DNA of 64,000 nucleotides from Setaria digitata. Its lineage: Eukaryota > Nematoda > Chromadorea > Rhabditida > Setariidae. The stretch is taken from positions 620,001 through 684,000 of the forward strand of contig RCAB01000004.1 in the NCBI GenBank assembly GCA_003640385.1. The letters are read 5' to 3'. The translations under genes were made by a program, and so were the position numbers. The stretch's first letter is position 1. Every line of letters starts with the position of its first letter. Below the pieces are notes generated by a model. That model searched no databases. It was not told the DNA's origin and saw only the letters and a list, made by a program, of their open reading frames with translations. Below are positions 27,225-39,149 of this stretch, in pieces.

Positions 27225-30142
27225 TCATGAATGTCCTGTCCTCCGATGACGTACCAGCTGCTTGATTTCCGCCTCATATATCAAATCTGAGATCTGTTTT
27301 TTCAAAGTAAGTGCAGAAAGTGGAGATGTTAAACAAAGTCGGCGTAGCGCACTTGAAACACTTCGACCTGGAATTTTTCCTGATTGGAAAAGTTTTTAGG
27401 ACAAATGCTAATAATCTTGAGGTTTTAGTAATATACATACCAAAATTATACGTGAAAAGAACCTGATAAGATCCGCAGCAGTCACAAAGGACCACTCTGC
27501 TAAACAACGAAAAAGTAGGAAAAATACAAAAATATAATCCGTTTACTAAAAACTTACCAAACCAAGCGCATTCATCATCTGGCTCTTGTATATTTTGCAG
27601 GTCTTCACTACTCGTTTCTGACGCTTTTCTTTTCATTGCTTTTTTCTGAAGATCGGCCAAAGCACTTGCACAAGGATGTGCTTCTGGATTAACCGGTGAA
27701 GGTGATCTCAATTTATTTGAGTCGAATCCAAGATGTTGCGATAGTGGAGAGTGAGATGCTATACCCTGCAATAAATAATCTATACAAAATGCGTGCCGAA
27801 ATGTATAAAAAGACTCAGCTCGATTTTGTGATATTACGAATCAACAGTGGATAATCTAAAAACTTTGAGGACTTCAACACACCTCGCAAACAGTAGACAA
27901 AATACCTTCTTTTTAGTTTCGATGCGAAAAGAGCCATCTTTATTCGAAACATAATAACTTTTTCACTATATATAAGAAGAGTAGTCAGCGTTTAAACTAT
28001 CTGGGATAAAATGACAGAAATTTATTATTTGCAATAAAAAAATTAAACACAACATACCTCTAAATAATTGATATTAGGTGGAACAAATTGAGCTATATGC
28101 ATTTCAATTGTAGGTGTAGCAGTTGGTGCTACTTGAATATCTGGCATAATATTGTTGGCATTACTGAGAGCGCTTTTGTTACAGTTATTGTTATTGCTGT
28201 TTGCGGAAGGAATAGGAAGGGAAGTTGAGGCAACCGCTGGAAGCTCTGTTACATTTAATATCTGCCCGCTGTAAAAGCATACTATTAGTTGACAAATGAC
28301 AAGTGTTCAAATACTATCTCTTCTTCATGTAACTGTATTCCAAAAAATGGACAAAACGTTTCACATGCTGCCTCAACGAAACAGCCATTTTTGAATGGTA
28401 AGAACAACACACTGTCATAATGAATTATCTTCAACGAGATTTTAAAATAATAATAAGCTAATTTTACTCTAGCCCTACTTGTGGGAAAATTAGTTCACGA
28501 AACTCGTACTTCCATAATATAAGAATTATATTATCTTTTTTTTTCTTCCATTAGGACAGTTAACTAGCATGAAATTTGGNTCTTATATTATCTTTTTTTT
28601 TCTTCCATTAGGACAGTTAACTAGCATGAAATTTGGAATAAAAACAGCAAAACCATACTCTATACTGTTATTGCTATCATCAGACATTTGTTTCTCGACA
28701 AGAGAACTGATCAATTTTTCCAGCGTATTGGGTGCGTTTTCTACCAAAATTGTGCTGCAATACCAAATTTCTGGAATTTTTCAAAAAAATTTTTTGCATC
28801 ACAGTATATTTAAAATACTTTTTCAAAATTTAATTTACTTTCATGACCATTTGTTGAAAGTGATAGCTTGTCAAAATAACCTATTTAGTGCAGAAGAACG
28901 ATTTCGATCCGGACCAAAATTGTTCTTGACGAATTGCATTTTGTTCCAAAAACGCCATGTTGGTTCCACATCTTCGTACCCTGCACTGGCTTCTGCCTGA
29001 CGCCTTTTAAGTTTCCTTTTGAATGTGTCTTTCAAATTTTTCCACTGTGTGCGAACATCTTCTTCTGAAAAAGAAGACAGGAAATAAACATCTGCAAAAG
29101 AAGAAATTTTAAAAACCCAGTTTCGATCTTACTGCAGCATATGGCAAGGAATTATTTCGGTCTCTTTCTTCCATGAAAAAAAAAAAATTGGGAATACAAA
29201 AATGTTCTTCTTCGTATCCGTACAAACGGACATGAAAAATGTTTTTGAAGGCTTCAGTCGCACAGTAAAACTTGCAAGTAATAGGAAAAATAAATTTGGA
29301 AAACCTGTGTAAAGACCAGCTGTTACTAAAGTGGAAGCATTAAGCGCATTTGCGACTTCTGCAAACAATTCTTTCTTCCTTTCTGATGTCGCATAACGCT
29401 CCTATAAGTTAATTTATATCATAAAACAACAGGAAAAAAGTGTTGCTATTTACGAATTATTAATGTTATACAAAACATTTCGAAAAGTACTAATGTGTCC
29501 GATATTAGAATCTAAATAAGTTTCAGGGATTCAAACAAAACATAAAATGCAGTCAAACCGGAAGTGGAAAATAATAGTAAAAATAGCGCTTGCTACAAAT
29601 TCCATGATTCTTGAAAAACTCTTGTAGTAAAAACAGAGAGAGCTTTTTAATAGTTCGAATGAACGAAATTCAATGTAATCGAGGACAGAGGTTGAATCTG
29701 CAGAATTTTTTCGAGAACAGGAGTCGAACCTGAACTTACTTCAATATCCAGTAATTCAACTCAGTTGAGACGACCGCCGAGACTAAATGTTCCGTTAGCT
29801 CGGTCAATCATTAATATTTAAAGTGTAAATAGATACCATAAATATAAAAACTGATTATTGATCCAAGAGGTTTGTTGCAATCGCTAAATCGACAGAAAAA
29901 AGTAATCAAAATGAGCAGAAGGAACGCGAATAGGTACGAAAGACAGGCAATGTTTTCTTCTCAACCATTTTATTTCTTGTTTCTACCACAGAGGGAAAAT
30001 GAGATCAGAAAGTTGAAACCTTTTTATATTCCCAAACTTCACGACGCTTTCGCACTTCCTCAATTAAAATGAGGCGGGAGTCGTCATTCCACATTTTTAC
30101 CATTTGTTCTGAAACTTGACTCAATCGCAAGTTAAGCCACAT
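27225..30142 (-). CDS. MADF-BESS domain putative DNA-binding transcription factor
   Basis: MADF domains are Myb/SANT-like DNA-binding modules; BESS motifs mediate self-association, and the pair is common in nematodes and insects. Six exons close in phase (30020-30142, 29317-29401, 28881-29064, 28058-28268, 27558-27765, 27225-27367), giving 317 aa. The MADF domain covers about residues 20-110: DDSRLILIEEVRKRREVWEY, ERYATSERKKELFAEVANAL, EEDVRTQWKNLKDTFKRKL and EPTWRFWNKMQFV. An Asn/Ser/Pro-rich linker follows. The C-terminus is a BESS-like motif, DDECAWF joined to GRSVSSALRRL and LTLKKQISDLIYEAE. The start is the upstream ATG at 30142 (MWLNLRLSQ); an internal Met or an upstream exon is possible. 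The direct splice from 27558 to 27367 restores a continuous BESS motif. No specific orthologue is recognised. Confidence 0.82.
28526..28636. repeat. 54-bp duplicated sequence flanking a single N (assembly join)
   Basis: Positions 28526-28579 and 28583-28636 are identical, including a nine-T run, and are separated by N (28580) plus two bases. Both lie in an intron of the MADF-BESS gene. This is best read as two contig ends that overlap but were joined with a gap character. Confidence 0.85.
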
Positions 30143-31498
30143 CAAATTCATAAAGCTGATACTGCCCTATGATAAGTTTACTGAATTGTTCTGGAGATGA
30201 ACAAACGGCAATTACTTCGGAAAGGAGATGCAAACAGGCCGTCGCGCTCAATTTTTTAAAGAACACAAGAGAGGTCAAGCACCATGAAGTCCTAGAAAGT
30301 AATGCTGGAACCATTTTCGAAAATTAAAAGGTGAGGTGAAGTGGAATCAGTCTACCATTCCATTCCGTACATCTGCCCAGCAAATGCTGCATTCAGGAAA
30401 GAGCAAACCAAACGAAAATATATAGTTGGTCGAGGGGAGAGTAAGACGAAAGCAGAGGATGATGCTGCTGCTACTATTACTGCCACAGCTGTTGCTGCGT
30501 CAAGCGCCAGCGACTAGTCGCGGCTGTTGCAGCGACGACTTTAACGAATCGATAGAACGACGAATGACAGCGACGGTGGTGACGATGACACGACCTAATA
30601 CGCTCGGGAGTGCAATTTGCACTAATGGCAGCTGTCGCACGATACGTCCATCGCTGCCGCAACGTGTCGTCGGTCCAGCTGCGAGTATGTGCTATTGCTA
30701 TTCTGAAAGTCAAGCTTCACACTCTGACTAGAACTCGGTTTTTTTTTTCCTTTCCACTTCATAATTTGCTCTTCTCCTTACTCCAGTACATTCAGAGTCA
30801 GGACATTTACCGGTTCGAATTTGAATTGTTTCTTCCCAAAGTCAAAAAGAGCTTCCAAGCAACATCTCTCAAACATCCTAACGATTTTTAAATTAGCTTA
30901 AGGAATTACTAACGTTAAGTAAGTTCCTCAAGCCTCTTACCTTTAGTTCGGATTTTAGCATGGTATACTTTTATCAATAAATATTTTTATTGCGTTACCT
31001 GGAGAACTTAAAGAAATTTGATGCCTGAATAAATGTAAAATTTAGGAATTTGATGTGAGATGATCTTGAATTTTTAAAGCTAGTGAAATGCAGATTTGGA
31101 TGTTGAATACGGATATGTCAAACTGATTCCAGTTTTCAACAATTATGATAAAATCATACAGAAAAAAAGTAAGGAAAGTTGCACAGAAAAAACATCGAAG
31201 TCTTTGTCTAAAAATTCAATGTGAAGCCTGAAAACATTAAAGAGATTCAGATTTGAAATTCTTTCAAACATAACTGTACAGTATATCTGAACTTCGAGTT
31301 GACGAGAATTCATCACTTAACACTTCTCACACTGAAGATAAGTAAGACTGCAATTCAATTAATATTCAAAACTAGTCGAAGAGAAATACAATCGATAATA
31401 CACTGAATGTAAATAAATTAGTTGTAAAAGCACAATTATCCAAATTTTTGGACTTTCTCCGCTTGTAGCGTCACAAAGCCATGATACAGCGATATTTT
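30143..31498. other. Region between MADF-BESS gene and MCPH1, with a GC-rich patch
   Basis: Both neighbours are on the minus strand, so this holds the MADF-BESS promoter/5' UTR and the MCPH1 3' flank. Positions about 30420-30720 are strikingly GC/CpG-rich, with CTG/CTA-like triplets and open frames on both strands. None of these resembles a known protein. Confidence 0.5.
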
Positions 31499-32605
31499 TC
31501 AACGGCATTTATTATAAAAAATTGATTCTGCACTCACATATGGAATCTGTAAAAACTATTAGGAGAAATCTTGAGGAAAAATTGGAAATAACAATTGCAC
31601 AACTTTCCGAAAAAGACGCTACTATTAATGGAAAACTTTTTAAAAGTAGGCTATCAAATATTTCAAAAAATGCTACAAAGTGTCGACTTTACCTAATAAT
31701 GACTTTTCCGTGATGCATGTTACTTGTGCGTCAGTATTTTTCCTGAGCTGCATGAATGTTGCCCACTCGGCTAGAGGTCCTACAAATATTACAGCACGGT
31801 TCAACGATTCCGTTGTCTGAAAATTTGGAACACCTCGAAATTAATTTGCGAATTCTTTTTTCTTGAACAGGAAGAAAATTTTCATAAGCAATGTATTAAC
31901 TAACTCTTCCACGGCAGCATTTAATAAAATGGAGAATATGCTTTGTTTCGGGTTCGCATTTAGAAGAAACATAGAAGAGTCCTAATGAAGAGAACAATTG
32001 GGCCATGCTACCTCTGACCCATCCTTTATGAGCAGTTTTCCACTGTGGAACGAGGAAATCCCCTCCTTTTAACCAGCCGCCTGCTTCCAGCGAGCGATAA
32101 GCCTAGAAAAAAAAAATCAAAAACCTAGTGGATTTGGAACTTTATACCTTTTTCCTCAAGAATTAGCGAAGTATTTTACACACAAAAAAGAAAAGAAAAA
32201 AAAAAAAAACGTTGGAGAAACGACTATGGAAGCAAAAATTACAGCTACTAATATATGCAATCTTCCCAAATGTTTCGAATTTTAGTTTCGCAACTGTACT
32301 GTCCAATCCTAAATTTTAGTCTATAGCTCGAATTCAATCGATTAATCTTCCTAAAAAGTTTAGCTCTTAACTTTCTTGTGAAATTTGAATTTCAATCTGC
32401 TCTGTCCTTATAACATCAGTTTATAAAAAAGTACCCATTCAATTGTGACAACTGGTATGCCCTTGACCAGAGCTCGCATAACATTAACTGTGCGCACTCC
32501 TTCTTCGTCGCTTACCACATATCGAGTACGCTCGTCGACGGTGTTTGCAATTTTTAGCACACCCAATTTTCTAGCTATTGCATAAACTGTTTCTCTCCCA
32601 CTGCA

Positions 32606-32651
<46 letters not shown>

Positions 32652-35600
32652 NAGAACTAATGATAAAAATGTTACCATGGCTAAGAGAGAAAGAAAAAGA
32701 AATAAAAACTTCAGAATGAAAAAGAAACTGAAAGCTAGGAATTAAGAACTTACATCTTACTGATTCCTGAAAGTACAATATTACCAGTTTTAACTCTTTT
32801 CTTCGAAGTCCTTTTTTTCACAAATTCATTTGAACTTGGAATATTTTGCAACTCATTTAAAACTGATGAACGAGTCCGCACAACCACTGGTCGTATTTTT
32901 GAAATTTTTTCTAAAAAACTTTCGAAAACTATAAATCATATTTAAACATAAGAGGTAAATGAAAACATCAATGAAAGAAATATTTTTCAGGGCGAATAAA
33001 TGGAGTTGTCCTTGCGCGTTATTTTAAGTGATCGTCAAGAATAGAAAAGTGAATTGAACTATAAGCATACTTTTTGTCGAAGACTTTTGATCATTTGAAA
33101 GGATTTCTGAAAGATTTCGGTCTATCATTGTTCTGTACAAGCCCACCATTTTCTCTGTATTTAATTGCACAGCACGCTCAGCTTTAGCGAAACGACATCG
33201 TCTTCGCAAATACTAAAATATTGGAACTTAATAAACACAATAAGAGTCTCTTCTCATTCAGTGTTATGCCCCTAAAATAACTTTGTATACAACACAATCT
33301 TATAGCATACATAATGACGTTAAAATGCTTTACGTGCTTTTGATGATGTCTCCATAAATTCAGAGTTAGACAAATATTTTTCAAACTGCCTGTAGAATGA
33401 ATTCTGATTATTGCAACAGAATATGATCTGCCATTACGAGTTTTTGGAGAATATTTAAATATAAATTAAAACACTCACTCTGTGAAAACGAGTTGGTGTA
33501 TATTCTATTAGTTGTTCAGACTTCAGTAATGGTCGACCACGCCTCTTCATTGGTTCACTCTGTGTTATTTCCACCAAATTTACCTACAGTAAGGTACGTA
33601 AAGTTGCAACGATGCCTCGTTTCTCTATGGTTTAAATGCAGACCTAGAAGAAAGTAACTTGATAAAAGATGAACTCAAGTACAACTAACAGTTCTAACAG
33701 AAGCCGATTTCTCTGTGGGTGTGATAAATTGCTCTACAGATTCACCATGAGACGACGATATCCGCGATATTGTGTGCCTTCTATTAATTCGAGAATTACC
33801 TTGAATGTAAAATCGAAATCTAGTGCGAATTTGAAGAATAACAGTTTATGCTGCGTTTCTAAATTATGAGCAAACAGAGGCCATGCTGATTTTTAACAAA
33901 ACATAAAAAAATTTTACTTTTACAGGGAAGTTAACACTGCCATGATATTCATTCGGAAATCATTTGAAAACGAAATCTTCTTCAAAAGAGATGATTTATT
34001 TAACACAATTTCCTGCCCCAATTTTAAATCCACCCATGTCCAGTGACTTTACTTCTGCTTTGCTTAGTTTTTGCGTAAGAAAATGGAGAGTTAAAATTGT
34101 GTTGCAAACCTTTAGTTTGAGAAATATGCTGCTTAGCTATCTTCATGCTGCAAACTTCAATAGATTCACCTTTTTCATTACTTAATGATAAGGGAGAAAT
34201 GTCGTTTTGCAAATTAGAAGCAGGTTTTCTAGATGGTGTCTCCAGTGATGAATTACGCTTTGAAAAGCCTGAAAAGTGCAACTATCTTATTCATATTAGC
34301 TGCTTCTTTCCTGTTTATTTTTTAAATAAAAAAAAATTTATTCATTATTGTTGCTTGGTTCTTACCAAGAGTTTATATAGCTCTTTTGAACTGCAACAGA
34401 AAAAAAAAATTATTTACTTAATTCATCCAGTCTTTTTCGCACACGATCTACAATTGGTGAAATTACTTCCACAGCATCAATATTTCCTTCATTTGAAAAA
34501 GATGCTGCAACAATGAAGAATTTGAACTTTCAAATCAATTGAAAGAAAGCAGTAGCACACTTGTTCTAGGGATTTTGGATTCTAAAACTCTAGAGAGACG
34601 TCCTGCCTCACGGATTAACCTCAGTACATAAATATTCCAGAAAAGTATGCACTTTTCGATTGTCTTTTTTGTTCCGAAATTTCAAAAGCATTTTCATTCA
34701 TATGACGTCAAGGTCTTACATTTCATTGCTAAATAAATTAGCTCAAACTGCAAAACTTTGAACTGGAGTCAGTCAAATATTATTGACTTTTTTATTTTTA
34801 TTTTTCTTTTTTGTATTGTATAAACAGAACAATATGGGTTGAAGGAAGTAACGAAATCGATGGAGATTTCGAACCTTGATGTATTAAAGATATTACAATA
34901 TATTATTTAATAATGAATAATAAGTGCATCCATGCAGTGCAGTGTCGGAAGAATCACAAACCAAAAATGATGAGGAATAAAGAATTCTTGTCTCAGTTAT
35001 TAAATCAAAATTTTCATTAATCCATGCTGTGCAACAAAGAAAAGTCCGAAGACAAAGGCCTTGAAGAAATGTAAGAAAAGTATTTAAGACGTACAAAGTT
35101 TCGAAGCAAGCTGATCAGACAGCATTTCAATTGCATATACTATTTGTGAATGGTTCATAGAGTTGTCATTTCGATTTATGATTTCATCATGAAAGCTCTG
35201 AAGAATGTTGCAGTAACTTCTATTTATACATATTCATATTTGAATTTCTCGAATTACCAAATAAATATTGTCAAGAAAAAACTTTTTAATTACAAAACTA
35301 AAGCTACAAATATGGTTTCAACTTTTATTTATAGTGAATTTTCAACATAGGGTGAGCTATCGGAATGCAACCATCCAGAATCATTTATTTATTCATGTAA
35401 ACAAAAAAAAGAAGGCTTTACTTTTTTAAACTATTTTCATTTATCGATTACCTTATTAACCTTTCCTATTCGTCCCATAGCCATTAATCTCATGGGAACA
35501 GCAAGATTGCTTAGGCCATATAGCAAATACGGAGCTTCATCTACTCGAATTTGTTCCATAAAACATCTTTAATAAGTAAGGTATAATAAAGAGACCTATT

Positions 35601-36544
35601 TTTGAGAGATCTCACTGACAAGCACATCGAGTTCTTAAATCATCCAGAAGTATAAATTTGACGCAGAAGGAATTTAATAAGTACAAAAAAAACCAGCCCA
35701 AAATAATTCATTAAAGAAATTCAGAACATACATAACGATTTTTTTGAGGCAACAGCTTACCGAAATACCCAATGAGGTGATAGTATTGAAATCCTAGTTT
35801 CTAAATGATGCGCTTTGTTAAGCGTTTCCTGTCTACCATTCCAGAATATTAAATGTGTGATATTTCTTGAAAACCTGGAAGACAGCATAAAATAAACAGT
35901 GCTTAAATCTTCTTTTTCATATCAGTTTAGGGTTTGATAATTTGTTGAAAAAAAAAGAGGAGAAATGCTATCTGCCTTTTTATCGCTTCTATATAATTTT
36001 TAAAAATCATTCCAATAGTTCAAGGGTTAACCAAAGCGAATTTCCAGACAATAAACACTTTATAGGATTTACCACCTCGTTTCTGCATTCAAATTTTACG
36101 GTTTTTCAAAAATCACACAATTAAAATTAATTTAAGAGCATTATGCAGTAAAAATAAGATGCTTCTAACCAAACTACAATACGTTTCAGCATAGAAATAA
36201 AATTGTATACCGCAAATTAACATTCGCTCCCAACTCATGTAACAACCAATGAAGGACTGAAGCTTTCTCCAATTTTACATCCACAAATGCTTTCACACCT
36301 GAAATAATCAATTAAAGTTATAAAGTAGAAGAGCATTTAAGAAATCATTAACCGTAATATAATACTAGGCAAACTCAAAAGGCAGTGGATCAAATGCTCC
36401 AAATTTCGCTAGTGAAATAAAAACTACACCTTCCAGAATCTTGGATTTTTTTCCATTTAAATGGCTTTTCACACAACCTTCTTGAACAGTGCTAGAGAAT
36501 TCAAAGGCCTTGAGTTGAGCTTCGATCCACAAATTATGTTCCAT
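31499..36544 (-). CDS. MCPH1: Microcephalin-like BRCT protein
   Basis: Microcephalin acts in chromosome condensation timing and the DNA-damage response through an N-terminal BRCT domain and a C-terminal BRCT pair. Seen: a first exon with MEHNLWIEAQ (36544), then GVKAFVDVKLEKASVLHWLL and NITHLIFWNGRQETLNKAH and ISILSPHWVF, giving BRCT1 (35.4-36.3 kb). A basic low-conservation middle follows (32.8-34.5 kb). The second BRCT has GIANTVDERTRYVV-like ANTVDERTRYVVSDE and KGIPVVTIEWAYRSLEAGGW (32.4-32.6 kb). The third has RAVIFVGPLAEWATFMQL (31.75-31.8 kb) and ends through a 29-nt exon (31593-31621) and a last exon IPYVSAESIFYNKCR (31499-31546). If the 31692 donor is not used, the frame stops at 31673. 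A poly-A tract with an N interrupts one intron. BRCT order and the N-terminal block favour MCPH1 over other BRCT proteins. Confidence 0.82.
32609..32652. repeat. 43-bp poly-A tract ending in N
   Basis: Uninterrupted A from 32609 to 32651, then one N. On the MCPH1 sense strand it is a T-run just upstream of the acceptor aactgcag. The N marks unresolved homopolymer length or a join. Confidence 0.9.
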
Positions 36545-38130
36545 AGAATCCGTAATTTCGGAGGATAAAACACTTCAAAGGATTTCGTTAATTTTACTAA
36601 TATTTTAATTATTTGGATGAACATGCTTTTTCGCCACCCTCTAAATTAACTCAGCCAAAAATGAACATTTTCTCTGTAATAGCTATGTTTGACAAACCAT
36701 GACAAATTTGAAGTATCTTCAAAAAATTTAGGCGTTCCAGCATGAAAAGAAGAAGACGGAATCATGCTAGGCGATACTTTTGTCATTCACCACTCGAATT
36801 TTGCCTGCAATTTTGCAAAAATTTAATTTCAATCGCAAGTCTGCTCCAACTCCCAACACTATCACTTCCTCTTCACACTTCTTAAAATTATTTTGTCAGT
36901 GCTGAACAATGACACGTGATGAAACAATCCCTAACAATACTAATTTAGACATCGTCCGAAAAGAAAAGGAACCTTCAAATACACGAGAAAACTAATTTGT
37001 GCCTTCTGCCTTCCCGCGTCTCTTCCCCATACCAATGCGGTCCAATGCCCTCTACATGTGTCATCGAACGAAATTTGTTAGTCTCAAGCTAGTGATGTAA
37101 AGTAACTAAGCGCCGAATGAAGGAAGCTTAATTGTCTGACATTGAGTTTCAGTTATTAACGCGTGGTGAGATTTCACTTTTAAAATGACACAAAGTTATG
37201 TTCGTGAATCAATACAGAGTATTTTTTTATGGAAAGAAACTGGTAAATGCCGTCACTTCGTTAAATTGTTGTTCCTTGGCAGTAGTATTAATTGACATTT
37301 GTTTACTCCTCTCAAGACGTGAAGCTGTTGCGAAAGAATTTAAGCAGTTAAACCAATGAACATTCCAAGAATATATTTTGTGGGTAGGAAAACTGTGGAT
37401 CTGTTTCTGTCGGGAATTTCAGGAAAGGATGTCCAATAATTCATTCACAAATTCTTCACATTCGTGTTTAAAATCTTTCTGTGTTCTTTCACCCCCTCTC
37501 CCTCTGTCTTCGTCTCAGTACCACTCTTGAATGTTTAGCAATAGTTTTCAAATAATTCCGTTGCTTCACCGTCTTTTCGAACACGCATTCCCTCTTTGCT
37601 TCTTTACAAGACTGATCATAATTTAAGTGGATAGGAACTGATTCTCATCTTTCCTAGAACTCTTCAGCTCATAAAAATGGAATTTTTGTCGTTCAGATCT
37701 ATCATGTCAAATAATAATAATGTTTCCTTTCTTGCATAATCGAGTGATTAAATATTTCTACTATTTGAATTTCAGATGCCATTTTCATTCAACAAGTTTA
37801 TTAAACTAACATTTGGTACATTATGTGTAGTATTTGATATCTATTTTCCCGTTGATTACTGCTGTCATTACCGTGGTTAATGCATCGCACCGGAAGATTC
37901 ATTGATTTTTCTCAAGGTTATTCTTAAAATATTGTTGAAGCTTTGGCGTATCAGCCTTGCGGTATTTTATTAGTTATTTTTACGTTTTCCATACCTTACT
38001 TCCAATTAAACATACAGTTTGATAAAAATGTACTAACATGTATATGTAACATCGACGGATGGTGACTAACGTATAAAAGTGCTCTGTAAATACTTCGGAA
38101 GAGGTGTAAGGCGAATGTTATTTCAGGAAC
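36545..38130. promoter_or_regulatory. Divergent intergenic region MCPH1 / granulin
   Basis: About 1.6 kb between a minus-strand and a plus-strand gene, which must hold both promoters. A C/T-rich segment lies near 37488-37515. No further gene was recognised. Confidence 0.45.
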
Positions 38131-39149
38131 ATGATGTCATTTGCCGTACTCTTATTCGCCTTGGCTGCTTCTTCTCACTTTGTGATAAGTTTTATTAACT
38201 TTTAATAATTAGTCATTAATTGTAGAGCTACAGAGTTGGATTGTTTAAAAAATTCATGCTTGGTAGTTTCAAATCTTTGCTTTTTTATTTTTGGAGTGTT
38301 TCAGATTTTAAAAATTTCGTGAACCTGTTTTGCTTTTGTTGCACAATTTAATGTTTCTTGAATGAATTGAGAGTAAGTCAGTATATCAACATTTATTTGG
38401 TCCCGCTTTTTTAATTTTCCTTCAAAAGCAGTATCGTCAGACGATGGCTGCCTAAACCTTTCTCAGATTAGTAATGTGAAAAAATTAACTTTAATTTTAT
38501 TCTACCACTCTTTTGCATTACGCCTTTCCCTAACTTCGTTGAATATAAGCTTTACGTTATATTTTTCACATGAAATTTAGTGAAACGGACTTTTTTTTTT
38601 CATATTTATTTCACTGCACATAAATAAGTAACAGAGAAGCATGCAGCATGCTTTGGGAATAGTCCTCCAAACTTTGCTGTAAAGATTTAAAAAAAAAAAA
38701 AACAAATCATCTTGTTTTTATCCGGTGTACATTACTCTCTGTAGACTTTGAAAGAATTATTTATGTCATATAACTAGTAACTGATTTAATGAGTGAAGCG
38801 AACTTCGTCATGCAGTTTTTGAAATTGGAAAAAAGAACCAGAAAATACAACTTTCGTTGGATAGTATTACTGTGTGGTCTTAAATTTCCATGTAGGTAGG
38901 TTTTAACTAGGATAGTTCTTAATCTTTCCAAAGGTTTGCCTTTTTTAGACCCATACGTGTCCTGGTGGTAAATCAATTTGTCCAGACACAGCAACTTGTT
39001 GCCTAATTGATGTTGGTATTTATGGCTGTTGCCCGATGAAGGATGCCGTATGCTGTGATGATCGTATTCATTGTTGTCCATTTGCTACCAAATGTGATAC
39101 GGAACACAAGCAATGTCTAAGGGTATTAAGTGTTTCAAATTTTTTTTAA
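38131..39149 (+). CDS. Secreted single-module granulin protein
   Basis: Granulins are small secreted or lysosomal cysteine-rich modules, usually released from multi-module progranulin. Exon 1 (38131-38181) reads MMSFAVLLFALAASSHF, a clear signal peptide, and sits 4 nt after the acceptor tttcag. Exon 2 (from 38949) joins in phase 0 and carries one full granulin module with all 12 cysteines: CPGGKSIC, ATCC, YGCC, AVCC, IHCC, KC and QC. Reading on without a further splice gives RVLSVSNFF and a stop at 39147-39149, an 83-residue preprotein. Alternatively the donor GTATTA at 39123 may lead to more exons. A cysteine-containing open frame near 40170-40288 (GNALCCQG, GYCC) is a weak candidate. The module identity is secure; the gene's full extent is not. 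Confidence 0.8.

Noticed and set aside
28569..29000. 143-codon plus-strand open frame
   Set aside because: It runs through the N and the duplicated contig ends and is antisense to a MADF-BESS exon; it is an artefact.
30426..30731. 101-codon open frame starting with a Leu-rich, signal-like stretch
   Set aside because: The Leu run comes from CTG-like triplets in a GC-rich patch. An overlapping antisense frame exists and no homology is seen.
38761..39081. 106-codon minus-strand open frame
   Set aside because: Antisense to the granulin exon, whose 12-cysteine pattern fixes the plus strand as coding.
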